Positions 1-12,559 of a DNA stretch of 64,000 nt are shown in pieces. The stretch covers positions 186,001 to 250,000 of the forward strand of contig JAPZLL010000052.1 of the NCBI GenBank assembly GCA_036250225.1, read 5' to 3'. Made by a program: the position numbers and the translations under genes. The notes under the pieces are model-generated. The model was given only the letters and a program-made list of their open reading frames with translations. It made no database searches and was not told where the DNA came from. Positions within the stretch are counted from its first letter, which is position 1. Each line of letters begins with the position of its first letter. The stretch is from Cercophora sp. LCS_1. Taxonomy: Eukaryota; Ascomycota; Sordariomycetes; Sordariales; Lasiosphaeriaceae.

Positions 1-1771
1 GCCTCGACGGAAATAATCTTGGCCACGTTGGCTTATATGTCTGCTCCAGGCATGGTCCCATGCACCCAGGGGGCGTAAGGTCAGAAGCTGGAGAAGACTA
101 GAGAAGGGTGGGCGCACAGCATGGCGGCGTGAAAGCCAAAACCGAAAGCAGACACCAGGGTCGCCCGAGAGCGTGCTCGATACGTTGTCCCGTATTTCCC
201 CACAATACTGTGGTTCTAGTCTAGAGTCCAGGGGTCCAAGACAAGGCAAGACACAGTGACAGCAGCCGCCAGGTCAGGGTCGCCAATCAGCCAGAGGGTC
301 ATCACGACAGCCGTCTCACCACACCTTGATCTTAGAGCGTCATGGCTGCCGGCCGGCATCTTGCTGTCGTTTCACGTGCTAGCTTCTGCCGGGGAGTTGA
401 GTGGCATCGCTCGGGAAGGCAGACCGAAATCCAAAATCCAGGCAGGCACCGCTTGGTTCAGATGGGGTGGGCTCGACGGACGATTCGTCCGTGCCTCGTT
501 GGTGCTTGCTTTCTTGTCGTCGATGCTCAATGGAAGGATGAACATCCCTTCTCCGCCCCACAACCCCACAAGAACGACGGTCGTAGCGACGCAATCAATC
601 AATCATCTTTCAACGGTGAAACCCAACGCCACATTTGTCATTGCGAGTGGGAGTGGTGTTATTCTTTTTGGGGCAGATTGAGATTGAACCCAGCCCGTCA
701 TCAGCCATGTCTCTCTTTATCTCGGAGTTTTTTCTTCGTTGGACGTTGTGTTACTTTCATGGGTCCAAACATTTCCCTTTTTCAGTCTTACCGGCTTACA
801 CGCTACATTGCACATGCTTGGCTCGTAACCCAAAGCAGCGCAAGCGATGCCCTCACACAGCGTCTCCTCCTGGACCTATAACAACAACCCGCGCTAAGAC
901 AAGGTCAATATCCGATCTGGGTGGTGATCCCTCCGTGTCATCCATCGTCCCCATCTTCCTCTCTTATCAGCAGTAACACAAATCGTTTAGGCAAGAGGAA
1001 CTTTAGTCTAGGTTCCCGCCCTCACACTCACATCCTTCCGGACCATTACATGCCCAACGCAACCCAATCCACCCCACAAGCGACGCATCGCATCACATCA
1101 ATCCCGTCCCTCTCGGGGGCCGGGGGCGGCGTGAGATTTTGCGGGGGTGATAGACAAGCTGAGGATACACGGCAGGTCCTTTTGATCACGAGATTGCTCA
1201 CGGTAGCAGTCACTTTTTTAGTTCTTGGCTCACTCACTCACACACACACTTTTTTTTTCCTCCATCTCTTTTGCACGCCTCTCTCTCTCCCCCCGACACC
1301 CCAGCCAACAAAGCATGGAAGAGATACACACCCAATATCTTGGTCGTCACCAACGTGTGTCTGCCTGACGTGCCTTGCCTTGCCTTGCCGCCTCACACAT
1401 TCCCATCACCGAGACATACCGCATTTGCACTATCGCGCCTGCATCTCACACACACACACACATTGCATCCGAGATGGAAACAAGCAAATTCACACGTTTT
1501 TTCTTCACTCTTGGGTGCTTCCACTTCTGTTCCTATATACCAACCCCAGCCCCCATCCCAATTTATAACATGCACATACACTCTCCTCGATGCTTGCTGG
1601 ACAATCCATATTGTAGGCCCTGCTTTGCTTCTCTGCTGCTTTTTTTTACTTCCATGCGTGAATGCAAACCAACCCCAATCCATTCATCCTTCCATGCACA
1701 CAATTCGAATTCGCCATGTGCAATAGACCGGACCCCATCATCACACACCGGTAAACAACTTATTTAGACTA
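1..1771. other. Gene-free stretch with CA and pyrimidine tracts
   Basis: No convincing gene. Several overlapping ORFs of 60-215 codons occur in all frames, but none shows a recognisable domain, and they are rich in Thr/His/Pro runs that follow from CA- and CT-rich DNA. CA microsatellites lie near 1230-1250 and 1445-1465, with short poly-T tracts beside them. The right end must hold the 3' untranslated region of the YCF1-like gene that ends at 1772. Confidence 0.6.
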
Positions 1772-4700
1772 CTACTCGGTGTCAAGCCCAGCCTCCTTGA
1801 CCAATCCATAAAACACGCCCCTCTTCTTGATGAGTTCCAACGGGGTATCAAACTCAACCACCTCACCCTTTTCCAGCACCACAACCCTGTCGCTGTCCAA
1901 GATGGTATTGATCCTGTGAGCAACGGTAATAATGGTGCGGTTCGCAAACAAAGGGCTGCGCAGCGTCTGCTGCAACATGGCATCCGTCTGGACATCCACA
2001 GCAGCCGTGGCCTCGTCGAGGACCAAAATGTTGGAAGGCGTGAGCATAGCGCGAGCGAGGGAAACAAGCTGGCGCTGGCCCTGCGAGAGGTTGGAACCTG
2101 TTGAGACATAAAAATGTTAGCAACAGTTCAATATCTTCTGACGTAATCAATTGTAAACAAAGTTTGGTAGATGGTGTTGTTTCAACCAAAACACACAAAA
2201 TTTAGGATTAACAACCCCTCTTTTCTCTCTCACACACACACTCTCTCACTGTCCAAATACGAGTTTTTTTTTAGGGGAGGGATGGGATTCTCGGTGTGAT
2301 GGGTGTGCAACGACCGGTGTGGAGAAGGTACATAACAATGTACCACACACCACCCGCCTTGTCTGCCGATGGCAACACAACAGTAGTGGATGAATTGGAA
2401 TCAAGGTCTTTGAGCGAGTTCGGACCTCGGGTCATCCATCGCTACTACCACCACCACACTACACCACACACCAGGACAGCGGGCAAATGCCAAAGGAAGG
2501 GCTGTCCTGCAATGCGTCGGAGATCATGCAGGGACGGGGTGTGTGTAGGTGCGTATGTGCAATAACCATGACAAGGAAACGCAAAGCAGCAAGGGAAAAA
2601 AAAAAACAAGACACACGATATGATGGCGCACACACCCCCCAATATGCCGGTGTCTCCGTATCTGGCAACTCGCCGAGGCTCGATACAGGACAGAAAAAGA
2701 AGTGGCTGCCGGTCGGGGTGCACGACGCCGACGACGCAAACAACCGGCGCAGTGGTCAAACGGCCAAAAATGACCATAGGCAAGGAGGAGGGGAAGACAC
2801 AGAGCGGAGCAGAAACACCGACGACGGTAGAGAGACAACACCACAAACACTCTCGGAAAGCCGATGCAAAGCGAATGAACGATGAATCCAAATGGGAAAC
2901 CCGATGCAGCTTACCTCCTTCGTGCACCTTAGCCTCCAGGCCGCCTTCCATGCTGGCGACGTGGTCTTTTAGCCGAGCGTGGTCTGCGGTGTTCACACAA
3001 ACTGATTAGCGATGCTCGTTCTGTTTTGCTGGCCTGTCCTGTAACTCCGAACTGTCGTGCCACGCCAGGCTCACGAAACGTTGCCATGCAGCCCAATGAG
3101 CAGGGCGAGGCGACGCGACGACAGCCAGGGAGGGCAACACAGACCATGTGTCGTGCCCGGAGTGAATGCCCATCCACGTCGGGGAGACTGGTGCTCTGCA
3201 ATGTGGGAGTCGACTTACCGAGTACGCTCCAGAGTTCTGTGTCATCGTGGACGTGGCCGGGGTCAAGGTTATCCCTTACCGTGCCCTCGAACAGAGCCGC
3301 ATCCTGCGGAATGATGGCCAGCCGTCGCCGGAGGTCCAGCAGCCCGATGCTCGATGTGTTGAGGCCGTCAATGTTGATGTTGCCTGTGTCGGCCTCGATG
3401 ATTCTGAACAGCGCCAGTGTCAAGCTCGACTTGCCTGCGCCTGTGCGACCAACAACGCCAATCTTTTCGTGCGACTTGATGTCCAGGCTCACGTTCTTGA
3501 GGACCAGGTCCAGCCCCTCGCGGTAGCGGGCGCTGTAGTTGGCAAACTCGACCTCGCCGCGCGCTGGCCAGCTGACCGGCGGCCTGTTACGGTGGATGAT
3601 CTCAGGGGCTTCGCTTGGCAGGTTGGCATACTCGAGCACGCGCTCGACCGAGACGATGTTTGTCTCGACCTCGACCGTCTGGCGAACGATCCAGTTGAGA
3701 GATGTGGTAATCGACAGGGCGTACGACATGGCAAGACCGACGATACCGCCAGTAAGGCCACTGCCGCGACTGACCGAGATGACGGAGAAGCCTGCAGCCG
3801 CGAGAATAACAACGGCGCCAATGAACTCTAGACGCAGCGCCAGCCACCTATTCGCGCTGATGGAGGGGAAGTAGGCCCGAAGGTTGGCGTCCACTCGCCA
3901 CTCGTTCTCGTGCTCGAATCTGTCCTGCTGGCGGTAGGCCCGAATCGTCGAGATGCCGCCGAGCGACTCTTGGAAGTGCGCGTAGATTGGACTGCGGCTC
4001 ACACTGTCCAGCCGCTTGAGCTCGCGTGATGTGCGAAGATAGTAGCGCTGGACCCAGACGTACATGCCGCCGAGCGGGATAATCAGGGCGATGGCCGCCG
4101 GCACAGCCCACGAGATGACGGCCAGGGTGAAAGCTGACCTTGCCAGGTTGGTGAACAGCATCTGAAAGGTACGTGCCAGTACCTCGTCGACGCGGTAGAT
4201 GTCACTACAAGTCACAGCGTCACGTTAGCCCAAACATGCCTGCCTCATGCACAGAGATACTGTCTGGGAAATCACCCGATCGGCGACGGTGCTGTGGTGG
4301 CCTGTAGCAGCGCAGGATACACGGCATGCCCGTATCACCTCTGGGAGGGGAGAACTCGGTCCACGCCCGCATCACACTGCGCCCGACTTGTCCCATGGCA
4401 GCACCAGGGGAAAAGGGTAGGGTCGGCGTACCTTGAAAACCTGTTGAGGATGCGACCAGCAGGTGTAACATCGAAGAAGGACATCGGTGAGCGGAAGATG
4501 GCGGTGGCCATTCTCTCGTGTAGCTTTCGCGACGCCTACGGAATGACGCATGAGCACCAGTCTAGACCTTCCCTTTGCGCTTCAACATACCTCGATGGAG
4601 CAGAAGATCCACAGGATGAGGGTTTGTAGCGCCGTCAAGCCGGCAGCGCCGATGCCAAATGCGAAGTAGATACCCAGATACTTGCCAATGTCGGGGTTTG

Positions 4701-7700
4701 TGCCCGCCTCAGTGTTTCTCTCTGCCCAGTTCTTCAACCAGAAGCTTCCAGCTGGATCACGATGCATTAGCGTGACCGCCCTGTTGTGAAATCCGCGAAC
4801 CCAAGTCTAGACCTCTGTCCGACCCTGCTAGAAAGGCAACTGTTATGAGGGGCACATACCGATTTGAGCCGCCTGAGCAGTGATGAGGGTGACGATGTAG
4901 ACACAGACCGCCGCGAGGTTGCTCGTCTTTGCGTATTCGCCATAGACTGCGACGTGTCAGTGACTAGCTTTGCGGTAAACATGTTCCTAGCCTTACCTGA
5001 CCACTTGACTTTGCCTTGTTCCATGTGCTCCTTTGCTTGCCGTGTTTTGCTCGGATTCTCCTCGTCGATGATCTTGCCCCTGGGTCCTTGGAAGCTAGAG
5101 GCGCTTGCCCTCCTAAGGGTCGCCATACTATTGGATCGCCTCTTGGCTTGGGCAGACGAACCAGGGCCAGGTCTAATGGCCTGGAGAGAGCCCAGTCCTT
5201 CTTGGGCCTCCTCGAGCTCCTCCTTCTCCTGCGCTCTTTCTGCCTCAATGATGGTGGAGGTCTCGCTATCGCTGCCGCTTGCGCTAGACGGCGAGGATGA
5301 TGGGGAGGCTTGGCCTGAATCACTTCTACCCGCGGTGTTGATGAGGTCGTAGACCAAGCCTCTCATGGCAACGAGTTGACGATACGTGCCCTTTTCAGCA
5401 ATCTCACCATCTCTCAATAGGCAGATATAATCGGATTCAGTAAGAACAGGGATGGAGTTGGTGGCCAAGATTCTGGTCTTGGTCGCCAAAAGACCCTTGG
5501 GCCCGAGAACATTGTTGATGAGATGGCGGCCGACGTGAGAATCGACAGCAGACAAACAGTCGTCCAAGAGGTAAACGTCAGCCCTAGCGTAAACCGCTCT
5601 GGCCAAGGCAACACGGGCCTTTTGGCCTCCAGAGAGGGAAATACCACGCTCGCCTACCATCGTCTCATCGCCATCAGGAAGTTGGGCAAAGTCATCGAGC
5701 AATGCGCAGGCCTTAACGGTCTTTTCGTAGAAATTGGAGTCATAGCGGTAGCCAAAGATGATGTTTTCTTTGACCGTGGCGTTCATGATCCAGGGGTTCT
5801 GGGCGACGAAGGCAACAGTTCCGTGAACTTCAACATCGCCCTTGACCTTCCACAGGTCTCCGAGGATACTTTGCAAGAACGAGCTCTTGCCCATGCCAAC
5901 ACGGCCAACTACGCAGGATAACTCACCCTTGTTGGCACGGAAGTTGATATCATGTAAGACGCTCTTGTTCTCGTGGCGGTTCCAGGAAAAGGTGCCGTCC
6001 CGAATGTGAACGGTCTCTTCGCCCAGTTCCTCGACGGGAGGCCTGACAACGACAGCATCCGACTGGATCTCGTCAGCAACCAAGTACGAAGTGAGACGAC
6101 CGGCAGCAACGCTAGCCTCGATCATCGAGGTGATGACCATGGGGAGGACAGCAAGAGGGAAGGTAAGGAGGTTGAACAGAGCTAGACAAGGTTAGTGTTG
6201 ATACTTCGGTCTAATTACAAATTCTCTTACTGAGGCATGGGAAGACAATTTGGGTCGTCAGGGGCTCATCCCTAGTAAGCACAAAGACGGCGAATGTGCT
6301 GCAGGACACGAGGAAGGGCGTGGTAGACCAGGTAAAGTTAGCGAAAGCCTGACCTGCGCCTATTTTCCGCAGGTTTTTCAGCTCTTGGTCGTTGCGAATG
6401 TAGTTGAGCTTATTCATAAAGGCCGCACCCCAAGCGTAGAGCTTGATGCTCTTCATGTTATTGATGATCTCGGCAACCAACCGGCTTCTCGCGTCCTTGT
6501 TCTTCATCTGCTGCTTTTGCAGGTTTTTCATGTATCGCGCTATCAATCCATTGATGGGAATCATGAAGATCATGACTCCAATGCCTGAAAGCATCGACCA
6601 CCCCACCAGTTGGTGAAGGGAGATCATGCAGATGGTGATCTGGAAGGGAGCAGACCAAAGCTGCTGGGCAAACTGTGTCAGGTCCTGGAGGCGCTGAGCA
6701 TCGACGGCCATGTAGTTGACAATGTCGCCTGTCGTTTTGCTGGATCTGCCCTCGTTTGAGAGGTGGAGAGCCTTCTTGTAGATCGCGGAGGTCAACCCAC
6801 CCTTGATCCTCATGCCGGTGACAAAGGTCAGCTGGAAATACTGATGGATCATGGTAGTTTGGAAAAAGGCGACACCGAACATGGCCAAGGCAATGGCAGC
6901 ACCCTTGATCACCGGCTCGGGCTCCTGTCCCACCCTGTATGAGTCGATGAAGGTGATCAGGTACTTCAAAAGCTGCGGCTGAGTGAAAGCCGAGAGGTCA
7001 TTGCCAATCTTGAAGATGGACGCCAGCATGTAGGGCCCCCCGTAGGCTCGAAAGAGGGCAATCCAGAGCGAAGGGTGCTCACGCGTCTTGAGTTCATGCT
7101 GCCAAGCATCATCAAATGCCGCTCCCGTCGCTTTAGTTGTGTCCTTCTTCGCCAATCCCCAGAGATCCTCCTCGGTAAGATACTGCGAATATCCATATCT
7201 CATCAAAGGCGTCATCCAGGAGAAGGTGAGCAGGGAAAAGACGGTGGCGTATTCTATCGGGCACTCTCCGTCCTCAACCAGCGCCTCGTATGCATCGTTT
7301 TTCTTTGGCCACAACCACTCAAACCCAAACTCGACGACGGCAAGTCCATAGCCGACGCAGTACGTGATAAAGTAGGGCTTTTCGTTAACATATAGCTGTT
7401 GGGAAATAAGAGATCGGAGCTTGACAGCGAGGGCGATGAGGAGGAAAAGCCAGTAGAAGAGCACCACGCCGTTGGCATTCCGAAGACGGGCATGTTCGAG
7501 CCATTGGATAGTGAATATGGTGAACAGGGAAAGTATCGTAGCCGCAGTGGTCCAGACGCGGAAGTCGCCATACCATATATCCTTGTAACTGACGATTTGA
7601 AACCCGAGCTGGGTGGCGATGTCGGCAATAATGAGAACGAGCAGAGTCTACGCACTGGGTCAGCACCAAGGCCCCCTATCTACACACATGCGCATCATAA

Positions 7701-8071
7701 CAGCCTACCTGTTTCGTCCAGAAATGCCAGTCTTTGGCAACGGCGGTTGGTCTCCTGAATCGCAAGAGCCACCAGATTGCGATTGCGCCGAACAGTAATC
7801 CAAACGCAGCGACAGCAGCTACCCACACGTCGATAAAGCACGGCGTAAAGTCATATCGAATTGGGCTCAGAGGGCCCCATCCCTCCTCGTTACCGCAAAG
7901 CGGCTGCTTGAAGTGGCCAGTGGACGACAGATAGCCGCCGCCCAGACCAAAGACGCGATGGAAGCCGGTGAACGAGCCTGTCTCGAAAATGGGCTTGTGA
8001 GACGCGAAGATGGGCTTCTGAGCTGAGAAGAAGCCCGAGTCGTTGAACTCGGCCCCCATTGGCGTCGCCAT
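1772..8071 (-). CDS. ycf1: YCF1-type vacuolar ABCC (MRP) transporter
   Basis: Full-size ABC-C transporter expected in the vacuolar membrane, where the family exports glutathione conjugates and metal-GSH complexes. Exons (-): 8071-7709, 7647-6231, 6181-4997, 4946-4860, 4751-4591, 4535-4432, 4204-3219, 2983-2915, 2097-1772; 4698 nt, 1565 aa, all GT-AG and in phase. An N-terminal TMD0-like hydrophobic region is followed by TMD1 and NBD1 (P-loop GRVGMGKSS, signature LSGGQKARVALARA, Walker B YLLDDCLSAVD). Then comes a Ser/Glu-rich linker with LRRASASSF, resembling the regulatory Ser908 region of yeast Ycf1, TMD2, and NBD2 (GRTGAGKSS, LSQGQRQLVSLARAML, ILVLDEATAAVD). It is divergent from the YjbQ gene across about 920 bp. 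The eighth intron is 817 nt, far longer than the others. The call to ABCC is very firm; the exact substrate is inferred. Confidence 0.95.
2098..2914 (-). other. Long intron 8 of the YCF1-like gene
   Basis: An 817-nt intron between the short exon 8 and the last exon. The donor reads GTAAGC and the acceptor CAACAG on the minus strand. It contains CT/CA microsatellite sequence near 2223-2250 and a poly-A run near 2598-2608. Splicing it out joins the sequence just before the NBD2 signature to the signature itself, so the exon join is fixed by the conserved LSQGQ motif. Confidence 0.8.
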
Positions 8072-8990
8072 CCGCTTCTAGATCCTCGCGCTGAGTGCCA
8101 CGGGCGTCATAGCATGGGAGACACGGTATTCGGGTGGTTGCACGTCTGGAACGAGGGTTGGGTCGGTTGGGCGAATTAGCGTGTATCGTCGCGCTGCTCC
8201 GCGTCGCTATGGAAGCCGGTAGGGTAACTCAGTGTTAGACGCAGTCGGCCGGCCAGCTAAGAATGTCGACGTCGGACGGAGTTAAGAGAGGAAGAAGCGA
8301 AAATGGAGACGTGCCGAACGTTTGTTCAAGAAGCTGCCTTGCCGGGGGCACCTTGAAAGACTCCTGCATGCACGCATTGAGACGCATGCCAAGGCTTGGT
8401 CGATACTTGTATACTTCGAGCTCAGGTGAGAGTACGCTATAAAGTCAAGTATCACAATAACAGCGGCAAGAGGACCCCTGTCCATCCCCACCCGACTTTC
8501 GGAGCTCAACTTCAACCCCACCTCAGTCCCACCACCATTTTCACTTTCACGTTCCTCCTCGCTGACCAAGCAGAGCAATCGTGACGACAGCTTCCCCTCC
8601 GCAACTGCCATCTCAACCCAAACCCAACATAGCAATATCAATTGCGCTTAGCATCAATATGATTTGCCAACAGAACCACTTGGCCCACCGTAGCTGCCAA
8701 TGCAAGTCTTCAAAAACTAACGGTGAACAATCCACATGTCTTGCAGGAACACAAAGCAGCAGCCCTACTGCAAAGCATTACAATGCCAATGACCTCACCC
8801 CCCATCCCACACCTCCACCCAATGTCTCACCTGTAAAACCGCCTCATCAACCCTCAAACTTAAAGTTTTAGCAAAGGGGCTCTCCCGTCCACAGCCCAGC
8901 GTTCCCACCCCCACCAACCCAAGCAAAAAAAAAAAAAACGTGGGGCACCCGCTCTCACCCCTCCCTCCCTGTCCGGTTCAAACAACCTCA
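8072..8990. promoter_or_regulatory. Divergent intergenic region ycf1 / yjbQ-like
   Basis: About 920 bp separate the start codons of two divergently transcribed genes, so both promoters must lie here. The half nearest the plus-strand gene is C-rich and low in G (8480-8990), with an A14 run at about 8925-8938, typical of fungal leader regions. I saw no convincing coding sequence or clear TATA box. Confidence 0.5.
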
Positions 8991-9753
8991 ATGCCGCCAC
9001 CACCACAACGCCAACAACAAACCTCCCAAATCTCCTCAACATACATCCTCCTCCTAACCCTCGTTCTCTTCCTAGGCTTCTTCCCCAACGCCTTCCACAC
9101 CCTCTGGACCCTCCCCCTCCGTCTCCTCATTCCGTCATCTCATCCCTCATCAATCACCGACAGCGAGCCCCACACCATCATCACCACCCCTCCAGCCGTA
9201 AGCATGTGGTTCCAAAAGCAATTCAGCCTCCCCACGCGAGCGCGCGGCTCGTACCTGATCACGGACCAGGTGCTCAAGGAACTCCCCGAGATCCGGCAGT
9301 ACAAGGTCGGCTTGTTGAACCTGTTTGTGCAGCACACGAGCTGCGCGCTGAGTCTGAATGAAAACTGGGACTCTGATGTGCGGCTTGATATGAGCGATAC
9401 GCTTGATCGGATTGTGCCGGAGGCTGGGCCGAACGGGGAGGCGTTGTACCGGCACGATGCGGAGGGTGAGTTGTAACGGTACAGTGAGTGAGGGAAGGGT
9501 GTAACTGAAGATGGTAGGACCTGATGATTTCCCGGCGCATGTCAAGTCCGCATTGATTGGAGCGAGTGTTACTATTCCCATCAAGGATGGGAAGTTGGTG
9601 GGTTTTTTTTTTTTGGTTATTGAGAAGGGGGAGGTTGAAAGGCTGACACTTTTGCAGGCGTTGGGTACATGGCAGGGGATCTGGGCGCTGGAGTTCAGGA
9701 CGGCCAAACATACCCGCAAGGTGGTTGCCACGATACAGGGAGAGAAGGCATGA
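8991..9753 (+). CDS. YjbQ/UPF0047 family protein with N-terminal hydrophobic segment
   Basis: Exons 8991-9465, 9518-9597 and 9658-9753 give 216 aa. From about residue 72 onward the protein is a UPF0047/YjbQ domain: a beta-rich start, then GLLNLFVQHTSCALSLNEN with the family's conserved HTSC, DVRLDMSD, ALYRHDAEGPDDFPAHVKS, and the C-terminal LGTWQGIWALEFR and RKVVATIQG. Bacterial members show weak thiamin-phosphate synthase activity; the fungal role is unknown. Usual length is about 130-150 aa, so roughly 70 extra N-terminal residues precede the domain, including a hydrophobic stretch (about residues 18-45) that could be a membrane anchor or targeting signal. An ATG at 9204 would give the bare domain. 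The longer start at 8991 is chosen because the frame is open and the hydrophobic segment looks organised. Confidence 0.88.
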
Positions 9754-10055
9754 TTATAGGACATGATAAATCACGACTGCTCAACTGAAGAACGTTATTA
9801 GGATCATGCTCCGCGGATTTGAGAGGCCCCCATGGCGGGTATCTAATCTAGAAGCTATGCATAACCTGCAACCTAACGCCGCAAACGCCCAGTTTCACTG
9901 ATGATCCGATCCCAAATCCCATACCAATTTTCCTGCTCCCATGATGATCGAATGTATCTCGCTCGAATTGTGAGAAAAGAAGAATATTTCCGCCTTGGCG
10001 CCGATATTACCATGAAGATTCAAAGCAGCTTGGCTTTTATCTCATCGGTGATGGA
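9754..10055. other. Convergent 3' intergenic region
   Basis: Only 302 bp separate the stop codons of the YjbQ-like gene (+) and the CFIm25 gene (-). It should hold both 3' UTRs and polyadenylation sites. No ORF, repeat or RNA gene is evident. Confidence 0.6.
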
Positions 10056-10901
10056 TCAGTGAGTCCCATTCTCGACGTTCATGTCGACATCGCCACTAGC
10101 GAGGACCTTTGTCTTGGGGACATAGCCCTCGGGACCAGCTCCAGGTGTGGCTGCCACAACATTGCCCTCCTCGTCGACAAACTCAAAGTTATAGCGGCTC
10201 AACAAGTGCGGAATGGCGGAGAGCTGGGGCCCGTATCTAGCAGTGTTGTCGTAGAGCTCGAAAAGCGGGACCGCCAACAGCTTCATGTTCTTGGGCACGC
10301 TGAGAACCTCTGAGACCAGTCGTTAGGCTTCCATCCAAATTATTGGGAGAACAGCGGACTTACTTGATTGTGGCAATTGGATGAAATAAAGCTTCTTACA
10401 CTCCTTGGGCCGCGTGACATGGGCGGGGACGAAGGGGTACATGAACGTCTCAAAGTTGGGACGCCACCACTGGGCAAGGCAATCGCCGATCAGCCAGTCA
10501 CCAGCCTTCTCGCCCTCGCCCAAGCTGCCAACAGGCGCCAACCGCTCATCCAAGCGTGCCTTGAAACCCTCGATCTCGTCGTCGTCGTGGCGCAGGTAGT
10601 CGCCGGGGAGCTTGAAGAAGGCATTGGCGATCTGCAGCATCAGGATGTGCGGGTGGTTGTGCTCGTGGCACACCAGGACGCCCTCGCAGGTGCGGCGCAT
10701 GCCGTACGCGCTGTAGTGCTCCTCCAGTCGCTTGAGGCGGGCAATCACAGAGGGGTCCTCCTCAGGCTGGTTCTCCTTGACGCCGAATGTGTAGTTCGAG
10801 AGGGGGTACAGCCGAATGGTCTCGGGCTGGTTGCCGTTAAAAGTCAGCGGGATGATGGGCGGCTGGCCACTCTGAAGCGCATTCGGGGTGATGGTCGACA
10901 T
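10056..10901 (-). CDS. NUDT21: Cleavage factor Im 25 kDa subunit (CFIm25, Nudix fold)
   Basis: Two exons (-), 10901-10364 and 10309-10056; 263 aa. It matches the NUDT21/CPSF5 family over its full length: IRLYPLSNYTFGVKE near the N-terminus, RRTCEGVLVCHEHNHPHILM, FFKLPGDYLRHDDDEIEGF, the WLIGDCLAQWWRPNFE block, and C-terminal VPKNMKLLAVPLFELYDN followed by PHLLSRYNF. In animals this protein dimerises, binds UGUA elements in pre-mRNA and directs poly(A) site choice. The family has a Nudix fold but lacks a working Nudix box, as here. The start at MSTIT is the first in-frame ATG adjoining conserved sequence; an open frame upstream (to 11123) contains proline/serine sequence that is probably 5' UTR. 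Exon joining restores QLPQSKVLSVPK. Confidence 0.95.
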
Positions 10902-12559
10902 TTTGGATGTCGTTGATCGGGGGTTTTCTGGGTAAAGTCTTTGATGGGGGGAGACAGAGGACACTCGTCGGCTAAAGGACTCTCTTGGGGTCGGGGAAAT
11001 GGCGTGGGAAAGTTGGTTGGTTTGCGCGCCGGCACGTTGCGAATTTGTGTTGCAGGTGTTCGGCGGAAGTTCCAGGCTCTTCGTCTCAACGGGAGAGACA
11101 GCGGGCGGTCCCACTAGCGCCACCTGTGGCGGTGCAAGCGAGGTTCAGGGGCTTGTTCGGGTACTACGTTCACGCCCTGGATACGGGCGCTGCCCCCAAC
11201 ACAGATGAAGATAAGAAAGGGATACAACCGCAAAAGAATTATGGTCTACAAGTATCTAGGCTACTAGCTCCAATTCTCTTGAGTTTAATCCCAAAATTTA
11301 TGAGTAAGAAAAGGGATTGCTTGTAATGCCAGGATTTCGCGGCTGCAGAAGAGCTAGTGGGGTGCGATTACTCTGCCGTGAGAGCCCTTTAAGTTCACCC
11401 CTCAACTTCACCTCACCACCTCACACAACGCGGAGGCAGCACAAATCTAGCCTGACCAAGTTGGTCAGGGCACGAACTCGTAATCTTTATTACCCATCCC
11501 GTTGGGATTTCAGACTTCCGCCATTCCAAACCCCACTTTCAAGGAGGTGCTCTGTTCGCGCAGACAAGTCCCCAAGTGATGACACCTTCCTACCAGTCAA
11601 CTTCCATTCTTATTAGGTAACTTGGACGCTTTGGATCCCATAGATGTTAAATACCCCCAGGGGTTGCACACCGCAGTCGGTATGTTTTACTTGGTCCACA
11701 TGGGATCCTCCATTGGTGACCCTGTCCCCAGGACGGGTGCGAATCTTCAGTCATCTCGGTGGCACAGAGCATTTTTGCTGCTTGCTGACGCTTCCCTGCG
11801 TGGCTGTCCCTCCCTCTAATAGTGCCCCGATTTACGCAAGTGGTGCAACCCCCCCTTCCATTTTTGACGCATGTTTTACGTTCTAGTTGTTGCTGTAATT
11901 CTGCGTTAGTGAGGTGACGTATCGGGGACTTTTACGTGCGATGTGTTGTTTGACGGAGGGCGCTCCTTCCCCCAATATACAAGCCCCAACATCGGTCTCC
12001 GTCTTCTTCACTTTGGTCGTCAGAATACTTCCCTTTTGCAAAATAGACAGGCTTTGAAAACTACATATATATAATGGATATCAAGATCAGACCAACACAC
12101 ACCCGGTATGATTGTCACAACAGGTTTACCTTGTGACTTATCGATATGGCAATGAGGGGTATCACGGATATACGAACTCACTGGATTGTGGTGTTTACGG
12201 TGAATGGGTGTCAAGATGGATCGGATGGAAATAACCTCACGTTTAGTATTTAGAGGGCAGCTCCGCGGCCCTGCAATCTCTTCCTCTTAGGCCCGACGAA
12301 TATCAGAAGACCGTGATAATAATGCATGTCGACCGCTCACGCGCAAGGCCCCCCAGACGCTCAAACAGATCACCATCCTATCGTGTTCAGCACTTAACTT
12401 GGTGAACTGAGTACCTCTTGGCCGACCTGCTTTCGGCTTGGACCGCAAGAAAATTGCACACCTGGAGAAGTGTGTCAAGGCGAATGGATGGTTACGTCTA
12501 AGATGTATGAGTTGATCCCCGACAAGACCGACTCCTGGGAAAACCGAGAGGCCCACTAG
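10902..12559. other. Gene-free spacer left of the GTPase locus
   Basis: No gene recognised in about 1.65 kb. The left part is the promoter of the CFIm25 gene. Scattered short ORFs on both strands show no domain. Base composition is mixed, with AT-rich patches near 12040-12200. Parts may be decayed gene remnants, since a fragment related to the downstream GTPase begins at about 12560. Confidence 0.5.

Noticed and set aside
256..1767. Overlapping ORFs at the left end
   Set aside because: His/Thr/Pro-rich translations of CA- and CT-repeats in several frames, with no splice pattern or homology.
8940..8990. Extension of the YjbQ-like protein to a GTG at 8940
   Set aside because: Non-ATG start without support; the ATG at 8991 is in the same frame and adequate.
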